From NCBI RefSeq assembly GCF_014651375.1, contig NZ_BMWT01000001.1, positions 856,501-920,500 on the forward strand: a stretch of 64,000 bases of DNA, given 5' to 3'. The stretch comes from Tateyamaria omphalii. GTDB lineage: Bacteria; Pseudomonadota; Alphaproteobacteria; Rhodobacterales; Rhodobacteraceae. Under the pieces are notes generated by a model. The model had not been told where the DNA came from. It searched no databases and saw nothing but the letters and a program-made list of their open reading frames with translations. The position numbers and the translations under genes were made by a program. Of the stretch, positions 17,260 to 25,704 are shown piece after piece (the stretch's first letter is position 1; the number at the start of each line of letters is the position of its first letter).

Positions 17260-18252
17260 TTAGCCCTCAAGCTCGTCCGGGATGTCGAACCCGTTTTCTT
17301 CGAACCAACGCACGGCGCCGGGGTGCCAGGGAATGAAGGTGTTCTTGTCAAAGTTCTCGGGCAATGTTTCGACCGCCGACTTGTGGATTTCGACCATCTT
17401 GGCGTTGTTCGTCATGACCGTTTTGACAACTTCGTAGACCAGGCTTTCCGGCAGATCGGCATTGCCGACTGCGAAATTCCACATGGAGACGCTCAGCTGC
17501 TCTTCGGGCAGTGATGGGTAGATGTCGGCCGGGATGGTGAAGGCCGCGACAGGTTGCGAGTCAATGACAGCGGCCTGTTCGTCAGCTGTGAATCCAAAAT
17601 ATGTCACGTCCGTCTGTGCATCCAACTGGCTGAACGCCGGGTAGGGCAGGCCACCGGCCCAGGTCATCACGTCGATCAGACCGTCCTGAAGCTGTCCGGC
17701 CAAATCCGATGCCCCGCCGTTTCGGAACTCAACATCCTTGCCCATGCCTGTCAGGATGCGTGGCCAGTATGTCCCGGGTGTGCCACCTGCCGGACCGACG
17801 CCAACAACGGCACCGTCTGGGATTTCGGCAAAGCTTGTGATCCCGGAGCTGGACAGGGTTACGGCGTGAAAGCCGGTTTTGTACATTGGGAAAAGCGCGC
17901 GCAGCTTGTCATGTTTCAGGCCGGGTGCCAGTGCACTGTTGCCGTTGATGGCGTCAAAGGCTGGTCCCATGGTGACCATTCCCATGTCCAAGTCACCGGT
18001 TTGCACGAGTGCCGCGTTTTGCACCGGGCCGCCGGTGACTTCGGTGCCGCCGGGGATACCCAGCGCTTCGGACACCATATTGGCCCATCCTGCACCGTAC
18101 ACGAAATAAGTGCCACCCTGGCTTGCGGTGCCTACAGAGAAGCTATCGGGCCAGTCGCTTTTGTCCTGCGCTGAGGCAAGGGTTGCTGCGCCGCCAAGGA
18201 CACCGGCAAAGACAAAGGCGGTGATGCCCTTCAGATTAAAGAAAGCAGTCAT
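17260..18252 (-). CDS. TAXI-family TRAP transporter solute receptor
   Basis: A 330-residue periplasmic binding protein with a signal peptide of about 28 residues (GVLGGAATLASA-QDKSD). It carries the TAXI hallmark FSVGTASQGGTYFVYGAGWANMV, and a VTGGPVQNAALVQTGDLDMG segment. It delivers its ligand to the fused TRAP permease downstream. TAXI receptors bind small anionic organics such as glutamate or aromatic acids, but specificity cannot be assigned. The position between tpa and the desulfinase-like gene suggests an organosulfur acid. Confidence 0.88.
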   Translation of the reverse strand: MTAFFNLKGITAFVFAGVLGGAATLASAQDKSDWPDSFSVGTASQGGTYFVYGAGWANMVSEALGIPGGTEVTGGPVQNAALVQTGDLDMGMVTMGPAFDAINGNSALAPGLKHDKLRALFPMYKTGFHAVTLSSSGITSFAEIPDGAVVGVGPAGGTPGTYWPRILTGMGKDVEFRNGGASDLAGQLQDGLIDVMTWAGGLPYPAFSQLDAQTDVTYFGFTADEQAAVIDSQPVAAFTIPADIYPSLPEEQLSVSMWNFAVGNADLPESLVYEVVKTVMTNNAKMVEIHKSAVETLPENFDKNTFIPWHPGAVRWFEENGFDIPDELEG

Positions 18253-18421
18253 TAGTTCCTCCAGTTAATGCCGCGCCATGCACTGGCGCTTATTTTTTGT
18301 TATCGACTGAAGGTATATCTGCAGTTGTCCAAAACAAGTGGAACGGGAACGGTCCAATCTCTTTCACGCGGTGTTGACTGTGTGTGTTTGGGTTGAGGTG
18401 CCGCGTGGGCCGCTTTCAAAG

Positions 18422-18445
18422 AAAAAAGGCGGGGTTGCCCCCGCC
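18422..18445 (-). terminator. Rho-independent terminator of tpa
   Basis: Minus strand: 7-bp stem GGCGGGG / CCCCGCC (18439-18445 with 18428-18434), loop GCAA, followed by TTTTTT (18427-18422). It lies 24 bp beyond the tpa stop. The rest of the 215-bp gap to the TAXI gene shows no gene. Confidence 0.85.
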
Positions 18446-18468
18446 CTTCAACAAGTTTTTTGAATTGA

Positions 18469-19863
18469 TCAGCCAAACACGCGTGTCAGTGCTCCATCCA
18501 CGGCACCAACGATCTGGTCGATGTCGTCCTTTGTGGCGATCAGGGCAGGCGAGAAGCAAAGCGTGTTGTTCTTGCCCGGCAAGCTGCGGTTGGTTGCGCC
18601 GATGATGACGGCCTGTGCCATGCAGTCTTTGACCACCGCCTGAACTTTCGCCTCTTCCGCGGGCTCGCGACTGTCACGATCAGCGACCAATTCGGCACCC
18701 AGGAACAGCCCCTTGCCGCGCACATCGCCGACAACGGCGTGCTTGTCTTTGAGTTCCGCCAGCTTGTCGAGCATGTAGTCGCCCATGGCTGTTGTGTTTC
18801 CAAGCAGGTCCTCATCCTCGATGATCCGCATATTTTCAAGCGCCGCTGCCGGGCCCGCCGTGCAGCCGCCAAAGGTCGAGATATCGCGGAAGTAGTTGAG
18901 GTGGTCGGCCGTGTCGTCCTTGAACATGTCGAAGACTTCGTTCGTGGTCGCAAGGCAAGAGATAGCGGCGTAACCGGAAGCGACACCCTTGGCCATTGTG
19001 ACCATGTCGGGTTTGATGCCGTAGTGCTGGTACCCGAACCATGTTCCTGTACGTCCCACACCGCAGACGACTTCATCGATGTGTAGAAGGATGTCGTATT
19101 TCTTGCAGATTTCCTGGACGCGGTCCCAATACCCCTCGGGCGGCACGATCACGCCGCCACCGGCTGTGACCGGCTCAAGGCACAGTGCACCCACGGTGTC
19201 GGGACCTTCGCGCAGGATAACCTCTTCAATCTGGTTCGCTGCCCATTCGCCGTAGTTCGCATCAGGCGCGCCCTCCTGCTCGTGCTTGCGGTACTCAAGG
19301 CAGTGAGGGACGCGGATAAAGCCCGGTGTGAAGGGGCCGTATTGCGCGTTGCGTTCGTCCTGACCGCCCGCCGAAAGGCATGCAATGGTCGTGCCGTGGT
19401 AGTCACGGTCGCGGTACAGAATCTTGTGCTTCTTGCCCCCATAGCGCTTGTGCGCGATCTGGCGGACCATCTTGAACGCTTTCTCGTTCGCTTCGGAACC
19501 GGAATTGGCATAATAGACGCGATCCAGGCCAGGCATCTTTGTCAGTAGCTTCTCTGCAAAGAGCGCGCCGGGGATCGATCCGACGGTACCGCCGAAGAAG
19601 TTCATTTTCACAATGGCGTCGCGGACTGCATCACCCATCGACTCGCGGCCATAGCCGACGTTCACGGTCCAGACACCGCCGGAAACCGCGTCGATGTGCT
19701 CAGTGCCCTTTTGGTCCCAGACGCGAAGCCCCTTGCCTTCGATAATGATCTTGGGGTCCGCACCGGTAAAAAAGGGTTGGTGTTGAACCAAATGGTGCCA
19801 AACATTTGCGCGGTCGGCTTCGATCACGCGGGTCATATCGTTTTCGTTGAACGTTCCGTCCAT
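18469..19863 (-). CDS. tpa: Taurine:pyruvate aminotransferase
   Basis: A 464-residue class-III PLP aminotransferase that moves the amino group of taurine to pyruvate, giving sulfoacetaldehyde and alanine. It has the Tpa-type segments DAVSGGVWTVNVGYGR, NSGSEANEKAFK, YRDRDYHGTTI and DISTFGGCT, the cofactor Asp263 (HIDEVVCGVGRTG) and the Schiff-base Lys292 (MAKGVASGY). I recall close matches in Bilophila Tpa. The ATG at 19863 (MDGTFNENDM) follows AAAGG. It is divergent from tauABC, with the TauR-like boxes between them. Xsc, the next enzyme, is encoded 7 kb away. Alanine dehydrogenase, which normally regenerates pyruvate, is not in the window. Confidence 0.93.
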   Translation of the reverse strand: MDGTFNENDMTRVIEADRANVWHHLVQHQPFFTGADPKIIIEGKGLRVWDQKGTEHIDAVSGGVWTVNVGYGRESMGDAVRDAIVKMNFFGGTVGSIPGALFAEKLLTKMPGLDRVYYANSGSEANEKAFKMVRQIAHKRYGGKKHKILYRDRDYHGTTIACLSAGGQDERNAQYGPFTPGFIRVPHCLEYRKHEQEGAPDANYGEWAANQIEEVILREGPDTVGALCLEPVTAGGGVIVPPEGYWDRVQEICKKYDILLHIDEVVCGVGRTGTWFGYQHYGIKPDMVTMAKGVASGYAAISCLATTNEVFDMFKDDTADHLNYFRDISTFGGCTAGPAAALENMRIIEDEDLLGNTTAMGDYMLDKLAELKDKHAVVGDVRGKGLFLGAELVADRDSREPAEEAKVQAVVKDCMAQAVIIGATNRSLPGKNNTLCFSPALIATKDDIDQIVGAVDGALTRVFG

Positions 19864-19957
19864 GGGGTCAACCTTTCGAGAGAGAGTGCGGCCCATGAAA
19901 CAAAGGGCCAATCAAGCTTGCTGAAGCGCACAATCGCTGAGAATCTGGTCGCAACAG

Positions 19958-19989
19958 TAGGGCCAGTTTATGATGACAAGTAAAGCCAG
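19958..19989 (-). promoter_or_regulatory. Candidate TauR operator between tpa and tauA
   Basis: Minus-strand direct repeat CTGGCTTTA (19989-19981) and CTGGCCCTA (19966-19958), spaced 23 bp, which is 95-126 bp upstream of the tpa ATG. The CTGGCCCTA half is identical to one at xsc. It is placed to control tpa and perhaps the divergent tauA. Confidence 0.7.
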
Positions 19990-20026
19990 TTAAGCGGGGT
20001 TTGGGTATGCCAATTCACAAGCGGTC

Positions 20027-20202
20027 TCCGAAAACCCCATGTTTTCATGGGGCTGTTCGGAATTTGAGAATCCGAAAGACTTGGTTCACCTGCACAAAAT
20101 TATGACAGAAGCCCGGATTTTACGTTGATCCGGGCGGCATTATCGGCTCGGATCACGCCAGCGACGCGGCAAGCCGCGTGCGACCAGAGGCGGAATACCG
20201 CC
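20027..20202 (+). promoter_or_regulatory. Highly structured leader region upstream of tauA
   Basis: The 394-bp gap between tpa and tauA holds, after the TauR boxes, a series of hairpins reading toward tauA. CCCCATG-TTTT-CATGGGG (20034-20051) is flanked by TCCGAA (20027) and TTCGGA (20056). That same TTCGGA can instead pair with TCCGAA at 20071. Further stems are CCCGGAT/ATCCGGG (20112-20134), ACGCGGC/GCCGCGT (20164-20179) and GGCGG/CCGCC (20189-20202). If transcribed as a leader, this could be regulatory. It matches no riboswitch class I recognise. Confidence 0.4.
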
Positions 20203-20257
20203 CGACATGATCCAAAAGCGGACCGGACGGGTTCGTGGAAAACACGGGAGTACTAAG

Positions 20258-21265
20258 ATGACATTCAAGACAAAGCTGATGGGTGCTGTTGCAGCCACTG
20301 CAATGCTGGCCGGCGCACAGGGTGCTGTTGCTGCGGGCCATGGCGGTGAAATCACCGTTGCCTACTTCCTGGAATGGCCGATGCCGTTCCAGTTCGCCAA
20401 AGAAACCGGCATGTATGAAGAAGCAATGGGCGGCACCAAGATCAACTGGGTGAGCTTTGACACCGGTACCGCGATGTCTGCGGCAATGGCGTCCGGCGAC
20501 GTTCAGTTGTCCGTAAGCCAAGGTATTCCGCCCTTCGTGGTTGCGACGTCGGCCGGTCAGGACCTACAAGTGCTCGACGTTGCCGTGTCCTATGCTGACA
20601 ACGACAACTGCGTCGTGCGCGCCGACCTGGAAATCGACAAGGACAGTGCAGGCGAGCTGGCCGGCAAGAAAGTTGCCGTTCCGCTGGGCACCGCGGCCCA
20701 CTACGGTTTCCTCAAGCAGATGGAGCACTTCAACGTCTCTCTCGACAGCCTTGAGGTCGTCGACATGGCGCCACAGGAAGGTGAAGCTGCGCTGAGCCAG
20801 GGTGCTGTTGACATGGCCTGCGGTTGGGGTGGTGCGCTGCGCCGCATGCTGAACTCGGGCAACGTGCTGCTGACTGGTGCGGAAAAAACCGAGCTGGGCA
20901 TCCTGGTGTTCGACGCGACAACCGGTCCAACATCCTTTGTCGCTCAGGAAGGCGAGCTTGTGTCGCAATTCCTGGCGGTGACAGCAGCTGCCAACGCGAT
21001 GTGGGCCGATGAAGCAAACCACGCCAAGATGCTTCCAGTGATCGCGAAAGACGCCGGTATGTCTGAAGATGACGCAGCGGCCACGTTGTCCACCTTTGTG
21101 TTCCCAACGGTTGATGACCAGTTGAGCAATGCATGGCTGGGTGGCAATGCAGCGACCTTTATGAAGGGTGTTGCAGACGTGTTTGTTTCGGCCGGATCCA
21201 TAGATGCGGCGAAAGCGTCCTACACTGACAACGTGAACGCAGATCCGCTGGCTTCTGCCAACTAA
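20258..21265 (+). CDS. tauA: Taurine ABC transporter substrate-binding protein
   Basis: A 335-residue periplasmic protein with a signal peptide of about 27 residues (MTFKTKLMGAVAATAM, ending GAVA-AGHGGE). The body is of the TauA/SsuA type: ITVAYFLEWPMPFQFAKETG, then GQDLQVLDVAVSYADNDNC and GKKVAVPLGTAAHYGFLKQ. It captures taurine for TauBC. GGGAG precedes the ATG. It leads a plus-strand operon tauABC, divergent from tpa, which fixes the substrate as taurine more firmly than the sequence alone. Confidence 0.92.
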   Translation: MTFKTKLMGAVAATAMLAGAQGAVAAGHGGEITVAYFLEWPMPFQFAKETGMYEEAMGGTKINWVSFDTGTAMSAAMASGDVQLSVSQGIPPFVVATSAGQDLQVLDVAVSYADNDNCVVRADLEIDKDSAGELAGKKVAVPLGTAAHYGFLKQMEHFNVSLDSLEVVDMAPQEGEAALSQGAVDMACGWGGALRRMLNSGNVLLTGAEKTELGILVFDATTGPTSFVAQEGELVSQFLAVTAAANAMWADEANHAKMLPVIAKDAGMSEDDAAATLSTFVFPTVDDQLSNAWLGGNAATFMKGVADVFVSAGSIDAAKASYTDNVNADPLASAN

Positions 21266-21280
21266 TCACGTCGTTTTTCG

Positions 21281-21315
21281 GGGGTGGGCGCTGGTGCATA
21301 GTGCCCACCCCTTTT
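21281..21315 (+). terminator. Terminator-like hairpin between tauA and tauB
   Basis: A 9-bp perfect stem GGGGTGGGC / GCCCACCCC (21281-21289 and 21303-21311), loop GCTGGTGCATAGT, followed by TTTT. It lies in the 96-bp tauA-tauB gap and should make the binding protein mRNA more abundant than that of the ATPase and permease. Confidence 0.75.
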
Positions 21316-21361
21316 CCGCTCTGAAGACAGAGCGTCCCATCTTGGCAAGAGGGGGATCCGG

Positions 21362-22168
21362 GTGTCTGGACTTCTCATAAATGATATTTCGATGCGCTTT
21401 GATCTGCCGAACGGCGGTCATGTGCAGGCGTTGAAGAACGTGACGCTGGACATCAAGTCCGGCGAACTGATGAGCGTGCTTGGCCCCTCGGGTTGTGGCA
21501 AGACCACGCTTTTGAACATCGTGGCGGGGTTCTTGGCCCCGACTGAAGGCAACATTCAGCTAAACGAAGAAGTGGTGCATGGCCCCGGTCCTGAGCGTGG
21601 CATGGTGTTCCAGCAGGGCGCGTTGTTCGAATGGATGAGCGTGCGGGACAACGTGAGCTTTGGTCCCGACATGAAGGGTATGAGCCGCGCCGAGAGCAAA
21701 GAGAAGGTTGAGCATCTTCTGGATGTTGTCGGTTTGCAGGACTTCAAGGAAAAGGCGGTTTACGAGCTGTCAGGCGGTATGCAGCAGCGTGTAGCCTTGG
21801 CCCGGTGTCTGGCTAATGACCCGGACGTAATTCTGATGGACGAACCGTTGGGCGCGCTGGATGCGCTAACCCGCGAAAAGATGCAGAGCCTTGTCCTTGA
21901 TCTGTGGAAGGACACAGGCAAAACGATCATCCTGATCACGCACTCGGTTGAAGAGGCGTTGTTGCTGGGTGAACGTTTGCTGGTTATGGCGCCGCGCCCC
22001 GGTCGTGTTCACAAGGAATATCGCTTGCCGTTTGCCGACATGGGAGTTGGCAATGATCTGCGTGAGGTCAAAAAGCACAAAGACTATGCGCCGACGCGGG
22101 AAGAGATTCTCGAGATGATCTGGAACATGGAAGAAGAGATTATGGGCCGGACGGAGGAAAACGCATGA
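21362..22168 (+). CDS. tauB: Taurine ABC transporter ATP-binding protein
   Basis: A 268-residue ABC ATPase. Walker [10 protein letters not shown] is at 41-49, the signature is [14 protein letters not shown], and Walker B is [12 protein letters not shown]. It starts with GTG at 21362 behind a GAGGGGG site. Its stop overlaps the tauC start (ATGA). It energises taurine import with TauA and TauC. The sequence style is that of the SsuB/TauB/NrtD branch for sulfonates and nitrate-type substrates. Confidence 0.9.
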   Translation: MSGLLINDISMRFDLPNGGHVQALKNVTLDIKSGELMSVLGPSGCGKTTLLNIVAGFLAPTEGNIQLNEEVVHGPGPERGMVFQQGALFEWMSVRDNVSFGPDMKGMSRAESKEKVEHLLDVVGLQDFKEKAVYELSGGMQQRVALARCLANDPDVILMDEPLGALDALTREKMQSLVLDLWKDTGKTIILITHSVEEALLLGERLLVMAPRPGRVHKEYRLPFADMGVGNDLREVKKHKDYAPTREEILEMIWNMEEEIMGRTEENA

Positions 22169-23475
22169 CTGGGTTACTTGTTCTTGCGCTTTACGTAGGC
22201 GCCTTTTTCGGATCGTTCTTCATTGCAAAGGCCGTGTTCAAAAGCGCCTTTGAAAAGAAGGGTTTCAATAAACTGAAAACCGTCACCTTCGGTGATGAAA
22301 GCGCGATCACTGCGAACCGGGTGGCGTCCGTCATCTCGGTCATCACGGTGTTCTGGTTGTGGGTGGCCTTCACCAACTCGGCCATTCCGCTGCTGAAGTT
22401 CCCCGGACCATTCTCGGGCGATATGACTTTTACCTACACGGCGCAGCTTGAGGACGGCACGACCGACGACGCAACTGTGACGATGCGGGTGTATCGCGAA
22501 GACATTCAGCAGACCATTGACGACGAAGGCAACCCGGGCCGCGAGCCTGATCCCGCTGAAGTCGAACTGGGTGACGGTTTTGCCAAGAACGACAGCCTGA
22601 CTGTTGCGCGCTATTCGTTCAAGGTGGTCAACGTCTGGGCCAATGACGAAGTTTCAAAGCGAGATGGTTCAACTGTTGTTGCCATCAATGGCCAGCCCAT
22701 TGCACCGGGTGAGTCGATCAGGGTGGATGAGGGGACGATTGGCCTGACAGACAAGGGTACACCGACCTTTGAACCTGCCGTTGGACTCCGTATGGCCCGG
22801 CTTTATCTCCCCGCACCCGAAGTCGTGTTTCAGCGCTTCATCTGGCTGAACCAGGAAGGTTATCAGGGCTATACGCTACTGGAGCATACTTGGTTTTCGC
22901 TAAAGCGGGTCGTTTTGGGTTTTCTCATCGGTGCAGTTGTTGGTGTTCCGATCGGCTATGCAATGGGTCTGACAGGCTGGGCGCGGGGCTGGTTTGACCC
23001 CATCGTCGAGTTCATGCGTCCCATCCCACCCCTTGCCTTGATCCCGCTGATTATCATCTGGTTCGGGATTGGTGAGGTTGGCAAGGTTGTCCTGCTGTTC
23101 CTGGCGGCCCTGTGGATCATGATTATCGCGGCGCGGTCTGGTGTGTCCGGTGTGGCCATTTCCAAGGTTCACGCCGCCTATTCCCTGGGCGCGTCGAAAT
23201 GGCAAATCCTGTCCAAGGTGATTGTCCCGAACTCATTGCCCGACATCTTTACCGGCGCCCGGGTTGCGATGGGTGTCTGCTGGGGAACCGTTGTTGCGGC
23301 GGAGCTTGTCGCGGCGAATGTCGGCCTCGGTAAGATGATTGTGACGGCCTCCAAGTTCCAGCTGACTGACATCATCATCGTTGGCATCATCATCATCGGC
23401 GTGATTGGTTTTGCTATCGAAGTCGGTATGCGATCGCTGGAAAACTGGTTGATCCCTTGGAAGGGCAAAGTCTGA
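22165..23475 (+). CDS. tauC: Taurine ABC transporter permease with a large N-terminal periplasmic insert
   Basis: A 436-residue permease. The C-terminal part (about 240-430) is an ordinary TauC/SsuC permease with the coupling-loop EAA segment AAYSLGASKWQILSKVIVPNSLP. The N-terminal part has two extra helices (about 3-22 and 53-75). Residues about 80-205 are hydrophilic, acidic and beta-rich (TFTYTAQLEDGTTDDATVTMRVY), absent from the roughly 275-residue E. coli TauC. Topology places this insert outside the membrane. It is coupled to tauB by an ATGA overlap. Confidence 0.88.
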   Translation: MTGLLVLALYVGAFFGSFFIAKAVFKSAFEKKGFNKLKTVTFGDESAITANRVASVISVITVFWLWVAFTNSAIPLLKFPGPFSGDMTFTYTAQLEDGTTDDATVTMRVYREDIQQTIDDEGNPGREPDPAEVELGDGFAKNDSLTVARYSFKVVNVWANDEVSKRDGSTVVAINGQPIAPGESIRVDEGTIGLTDKGTPTFEPAVGLRMARLYLPAPEVVFQRFIWLNQEGYQGYTLLEHTWFSLKRVVLGFLIGAVVGVPIGYAMGLTGWARGWFDPIVEFMRPIPPLALIPLIIIWFGIGEVGKVVLLFLAALWIMIIAARSGVSGVAISKVHAAYSLGASKWQILSKVIVPNSLPDIFTGARVAMGVCWGTVVAAELVAANVGLGKMIVTASKFQLTDIIIVGIIIIGVIGFAIEVGMRSLENWLIPWKGKV

Positions 23476-23500
23476 TCCGACTGGAGCCTGAGATACTTGG

Positions 23501-23527
23501 AAACGGCGCCCGGTGTGGCGCCGTTTT
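23501..23527 (+). terminator. Rho-independent terminator of tauABC
   Basis: A 10-bp perfect stem AAACGGCGCC / GGCGCCGTTT (23501-23510 and 23517-23526), loop CGGTGT, ending in TTTT. It lies 26 bp after the tauC stop. Confidence 0.88.
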
Positions 23528-23657
23528 CATTTGAACCTGTCGCTGCGGGAGGCTTTCAGGTCGCCTTTCAAACTGTGAACCGCACACCGCTTGTCATTGT
23601 ACGAAGAACACGGAATTATTTGGGTTTCAAACTCCTGAAGCCTTCACTACGTTGCCT

Positions 23658-24119
23658 ATGATGATTGCCGTCGATTTGGACACCCCAGCCAACGCTGATG
23701 TACAGGCGCTGCTTCTGCGCCATTTCGAGCTGATGCGCGCCTCGTCGCCTGAAGAAAGCTGCCACGTACTGGAGCCCGACAAACTGCTGGAGCGAGACGC
23801 AGCCTTGTTCGCGGCACGCGATGGTGGCGCCGTGTTGGGTGTTGGGGCCATAGCCGTCATTGAGCCGGGTCATGGTGAACTGAAATCAATGCACACCGCG
23901 GCGGAAGCGCGTGGGCGTGGTGTCGCGCGTGCCATACTCAACGCATTGTTGGATCACGCACGTGACATTGGCCTGAAGCAAGTCAGTCTTGAGACAGGGT
24001 CGGCGGAGATGTTCGCGCCCGCGCGCAGGCTCTATGCTGCGCATGATTTCAAGGAGTGCCCACCCTTTGGTGACTACGTATTGGATCCACTAAGTGTTTT
24101 CATGACACGGCAACTTTGA
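23658..24119 (+). CDS. GNAT-family N-acetyltransferase
   Basis: A 153-residue GNAT enzyme. The acetyl-CoA loop (AEARGRGVARAILNALLDHARD) and the following LETGSAEMFAPARRLYAAHDFKEC strand-helix are typical of the YafP/PhnO-like group. The ATG at 23658 follows TTGCCT; a second ATG is adjacent. The substrate is not evident. It stands alone between the tauABC terminator and the tRNA gene. Confidence 0.8.
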   Translation: MMIAVDLDTPANADVQALLLRHFELMRASSPEESCHVLEPDKLLERDAALFAARDGGAVLGVGAIAVIEPGHGELKSMHTAAEARGRGVARAILNALLDHARDIGLKQVSLETGSAEMFAPARRLYAAHDFKECPPFGDYVLDPLSVFMTRQL

Positions 24120-24161
24120 AGACTTGCCCTACAGGCCGTGCTGCGGCATGACAACGTCAGC

Positions 24162-24238
24162 GGTCCCTTAGCTCAACTGGATAGAGCAGCTGACTTCTAA
24201 TCAGCAGGTTGAGGGTTCGAGTCCTTCAGGGATCGCCA
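24162..24238 (+). tRNA. tRNA-Arg (anticodon TCT), CCA encoded
   Basis: A full cloverleaf. The acceptor stem GGTCCCT pairs with AGGGATC (24228-24234). The D arm includes TAGCTCAACTGGATAGAGCA. The anticodon loop TTCTAAT sits between CTGAC and its partner, giving TCT for AGA/AGG codons. The T arm is GAGGGTTCGAGTCCTTC. Discriminator G and CCA (24236-24238) are encoded. No integrase or attachment repeat is seen nearby. Confidence 0.96.
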
Positions 24239-24445
24239 TAGCGTCATCGACTGGCGTTCGACATCTAAAGTCCGTTTCGAAATCAAAAAACGGATTTCTG
24301 ATGGCGACCGGATGTGAATTTGGGTTCGCCTGATACGTTTCGAGGCTTCGTGTGCTTATCGTCAAATCTACTGTTCTGGCCGTTTGGCCAAGGCTTTCTA
24401 TGTTGGTTTGATTGTAAGTCAACCAAAGCAATTGTGCTGTGCTAA

Positions 24446-24480
24446 CGTGCCGAAATTAAAAAATCGGCGCGTCTTTTTTT
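24446..24480 (+). terminator. Hairpin plus T7 tract in the 24239-24556 gap
   Basis: An 8-bp stem CGTGCCGA / TCGGCGCG (24446-24453 and 24464-24471), A/T-rich 10-base loop, then GTC and seven T. The surrounding 318-bp stretch between the tRNA gene and the AraC gene has no credible gene. The hairpin could end the tRNA transcript or sit in the AraC leader. Confidence 0.5.
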
Positions 24481-24556
24481 AGGAATCGGCGCACCTGACG
24501 GATGAAATCAGGTTAGGTTGGGGGCCGGGCCGGTTAAGCGAAAGAGGGCAACGGGC

Positions 24557-25627
24557 ATGATATACTTGGACCTGGGGCTACGCAGCGGCGCCATTACGAT
24601 GTTGTTGCTCTTTGCCCTTCTGATGTGGCGCGCGCCTGTCGGGTGGGAGGGGCGTTTGTCTGTGGTGGCACTTGCGCTGTGCAAGTCGGCATTTCTCGTA
24701 ACGCAAGCGGCATTTCATTTTGATTTACCGCCTTCGGTGGAAAGCAATCTGATATTGCTGACGGCTTTGACGCCCGCGGCGATCACGTGGTTCATAGTCA
24801 GTATATTTCTCGACGGGCCGCGACTACGGTGGCCTTGGGCTGTCGCTGCTTTGGTGACAGCGGCTACGTTCTACATCGAGTTGGCGGTGCCGGGCGGTTT
24901 TCCGTTTTGTGTTGCCTTTGGTGTTGGACTTTATGGGGCGCTTGTCTTGATGGCGCTATGGACTGCGCGGGATGATCTCGTGGAATGTCGGTGCCGAGCC
25001 AGGCCAGCCTTCGCCGTCGCCATTGCCGGCTTGGCGTTTGCGCTGACAGGTGGGCAGGCCATCGGGATATTTAATGCAAACTCGATGCTGTTGGCGTTGT
25101 TGCAGGCCGCCGGAACGTTTGGTGTATGTGTGGCTTTTGCCCTGTGGCTATTGCGTCCTGAAATGGAACGGTGGCCTGGGAAAACAGATTCCGACACCGA
25201 GACAACCACCGCACCTGTGCCGACCAGAGGGGCGGATACGGTTCTGATTGGCCGGATCAAGTCGGCCATGGCAGCTGGTATCTGGCGGGAGGAAGGGCTG
25301 ACGATCGGTGCCTTGGCGGCAAAGCTGGCCGTTCCCGAACACCGCTTGCGCCAGGCAATCAATCAGGGGTTGGGACACCGCAATTTCTCCAGTTTCATCA
25401 ATCGAGCTCGGATTGAAGCGGCCTGCCAAGTATTGCAGGACCCCGCACACATGCACACCACCATGCTTGAAGTTGCCTATGATGTCGGTTTCTCCTCGAT
25501 GGGGCCGTTCAATCGGGCGTTTCGAGCCGAGATCGGGCACAGTCCGACCGAGTATCGCCGGATGGCGCTGTCAGAACGACGCGCCGATTCTGAAAGGTCA
25601 TCGCCGATACCTGCAAATCTGCACTGA
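24557..25627 (+). CDS. AraC-family regulator with membrane-embedded N-terminal domain
   Basis: A 356-residue protein. About residues 5-205 contain six or seven hydrophobic helices (AITMLLLFALLMW, WFIVSIFLDG, GFPFCVAFGVGLYGALVLMALW, SMLLALLQAAGTFGVCVAFALWLL). The C-terminal 110 residues are an AraC DNA-binding domain (LTIGALAAKLAVPEHRLRQAIN, TMLEVAYDVGFSSMGPFNRAFR). It is probably a membrane-tethered one-component sensor. The ATG at 24557 has a GAGGG site. The downstream secreted small protein may be its target; the signal is unknown. Confidence 0.82.
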   Translation: MIYLDLGLRSGAITMLLLFALLMWRAPVGWEGRLSVVALALCKSAFLVTQAAFHFDLPPSVESNLILLTALTPAAITWFIVSIFLDGPRLRWPWAVAALVTAATFYIELAVPGGFPFCVAFGVGLYGALVLMALWTARDDLVECRCRARPAFAVAIAGLAFALTGGQAIGIFNANSMLLALLQAAGTFGVCVAFALWLLRPEMERWPGKTDSDTETTTAPVPTRGADTVLIGRIKSAMAAGIWREEGLTIGALAAKLAVPEHRLRQAINQGLGHRNFSSFINRARIEAACQVLQDPAHMHTTMLEVAYDVGFSSMGPFNRAFRAEIGHSPTEYRRMALSERRADSERSSPIPANLH

Positions 25628-25704
25628 TTTTCAAACACGACGCGCATCAAAAGTGTGGTGGATACATGTCTTGGGGCAGACGCATCAGAGAATGGAGATG
25701 TCCC

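Noticed and set aside
20034..20051. CCCCATG/CATGGGG hairpin as a minus-strand terminator (TTTT follows)
   Set aside because: It lies upstream of the tpa start, where a terminator would have no gene to end; a leader-structure reading fits better, though it is unproven.
24162..24238. tRNA-Arg as a possible integration site
   Set aside because: No integrase, no repeat of the tRNA 3' end and no mobile genes are visible nearby.
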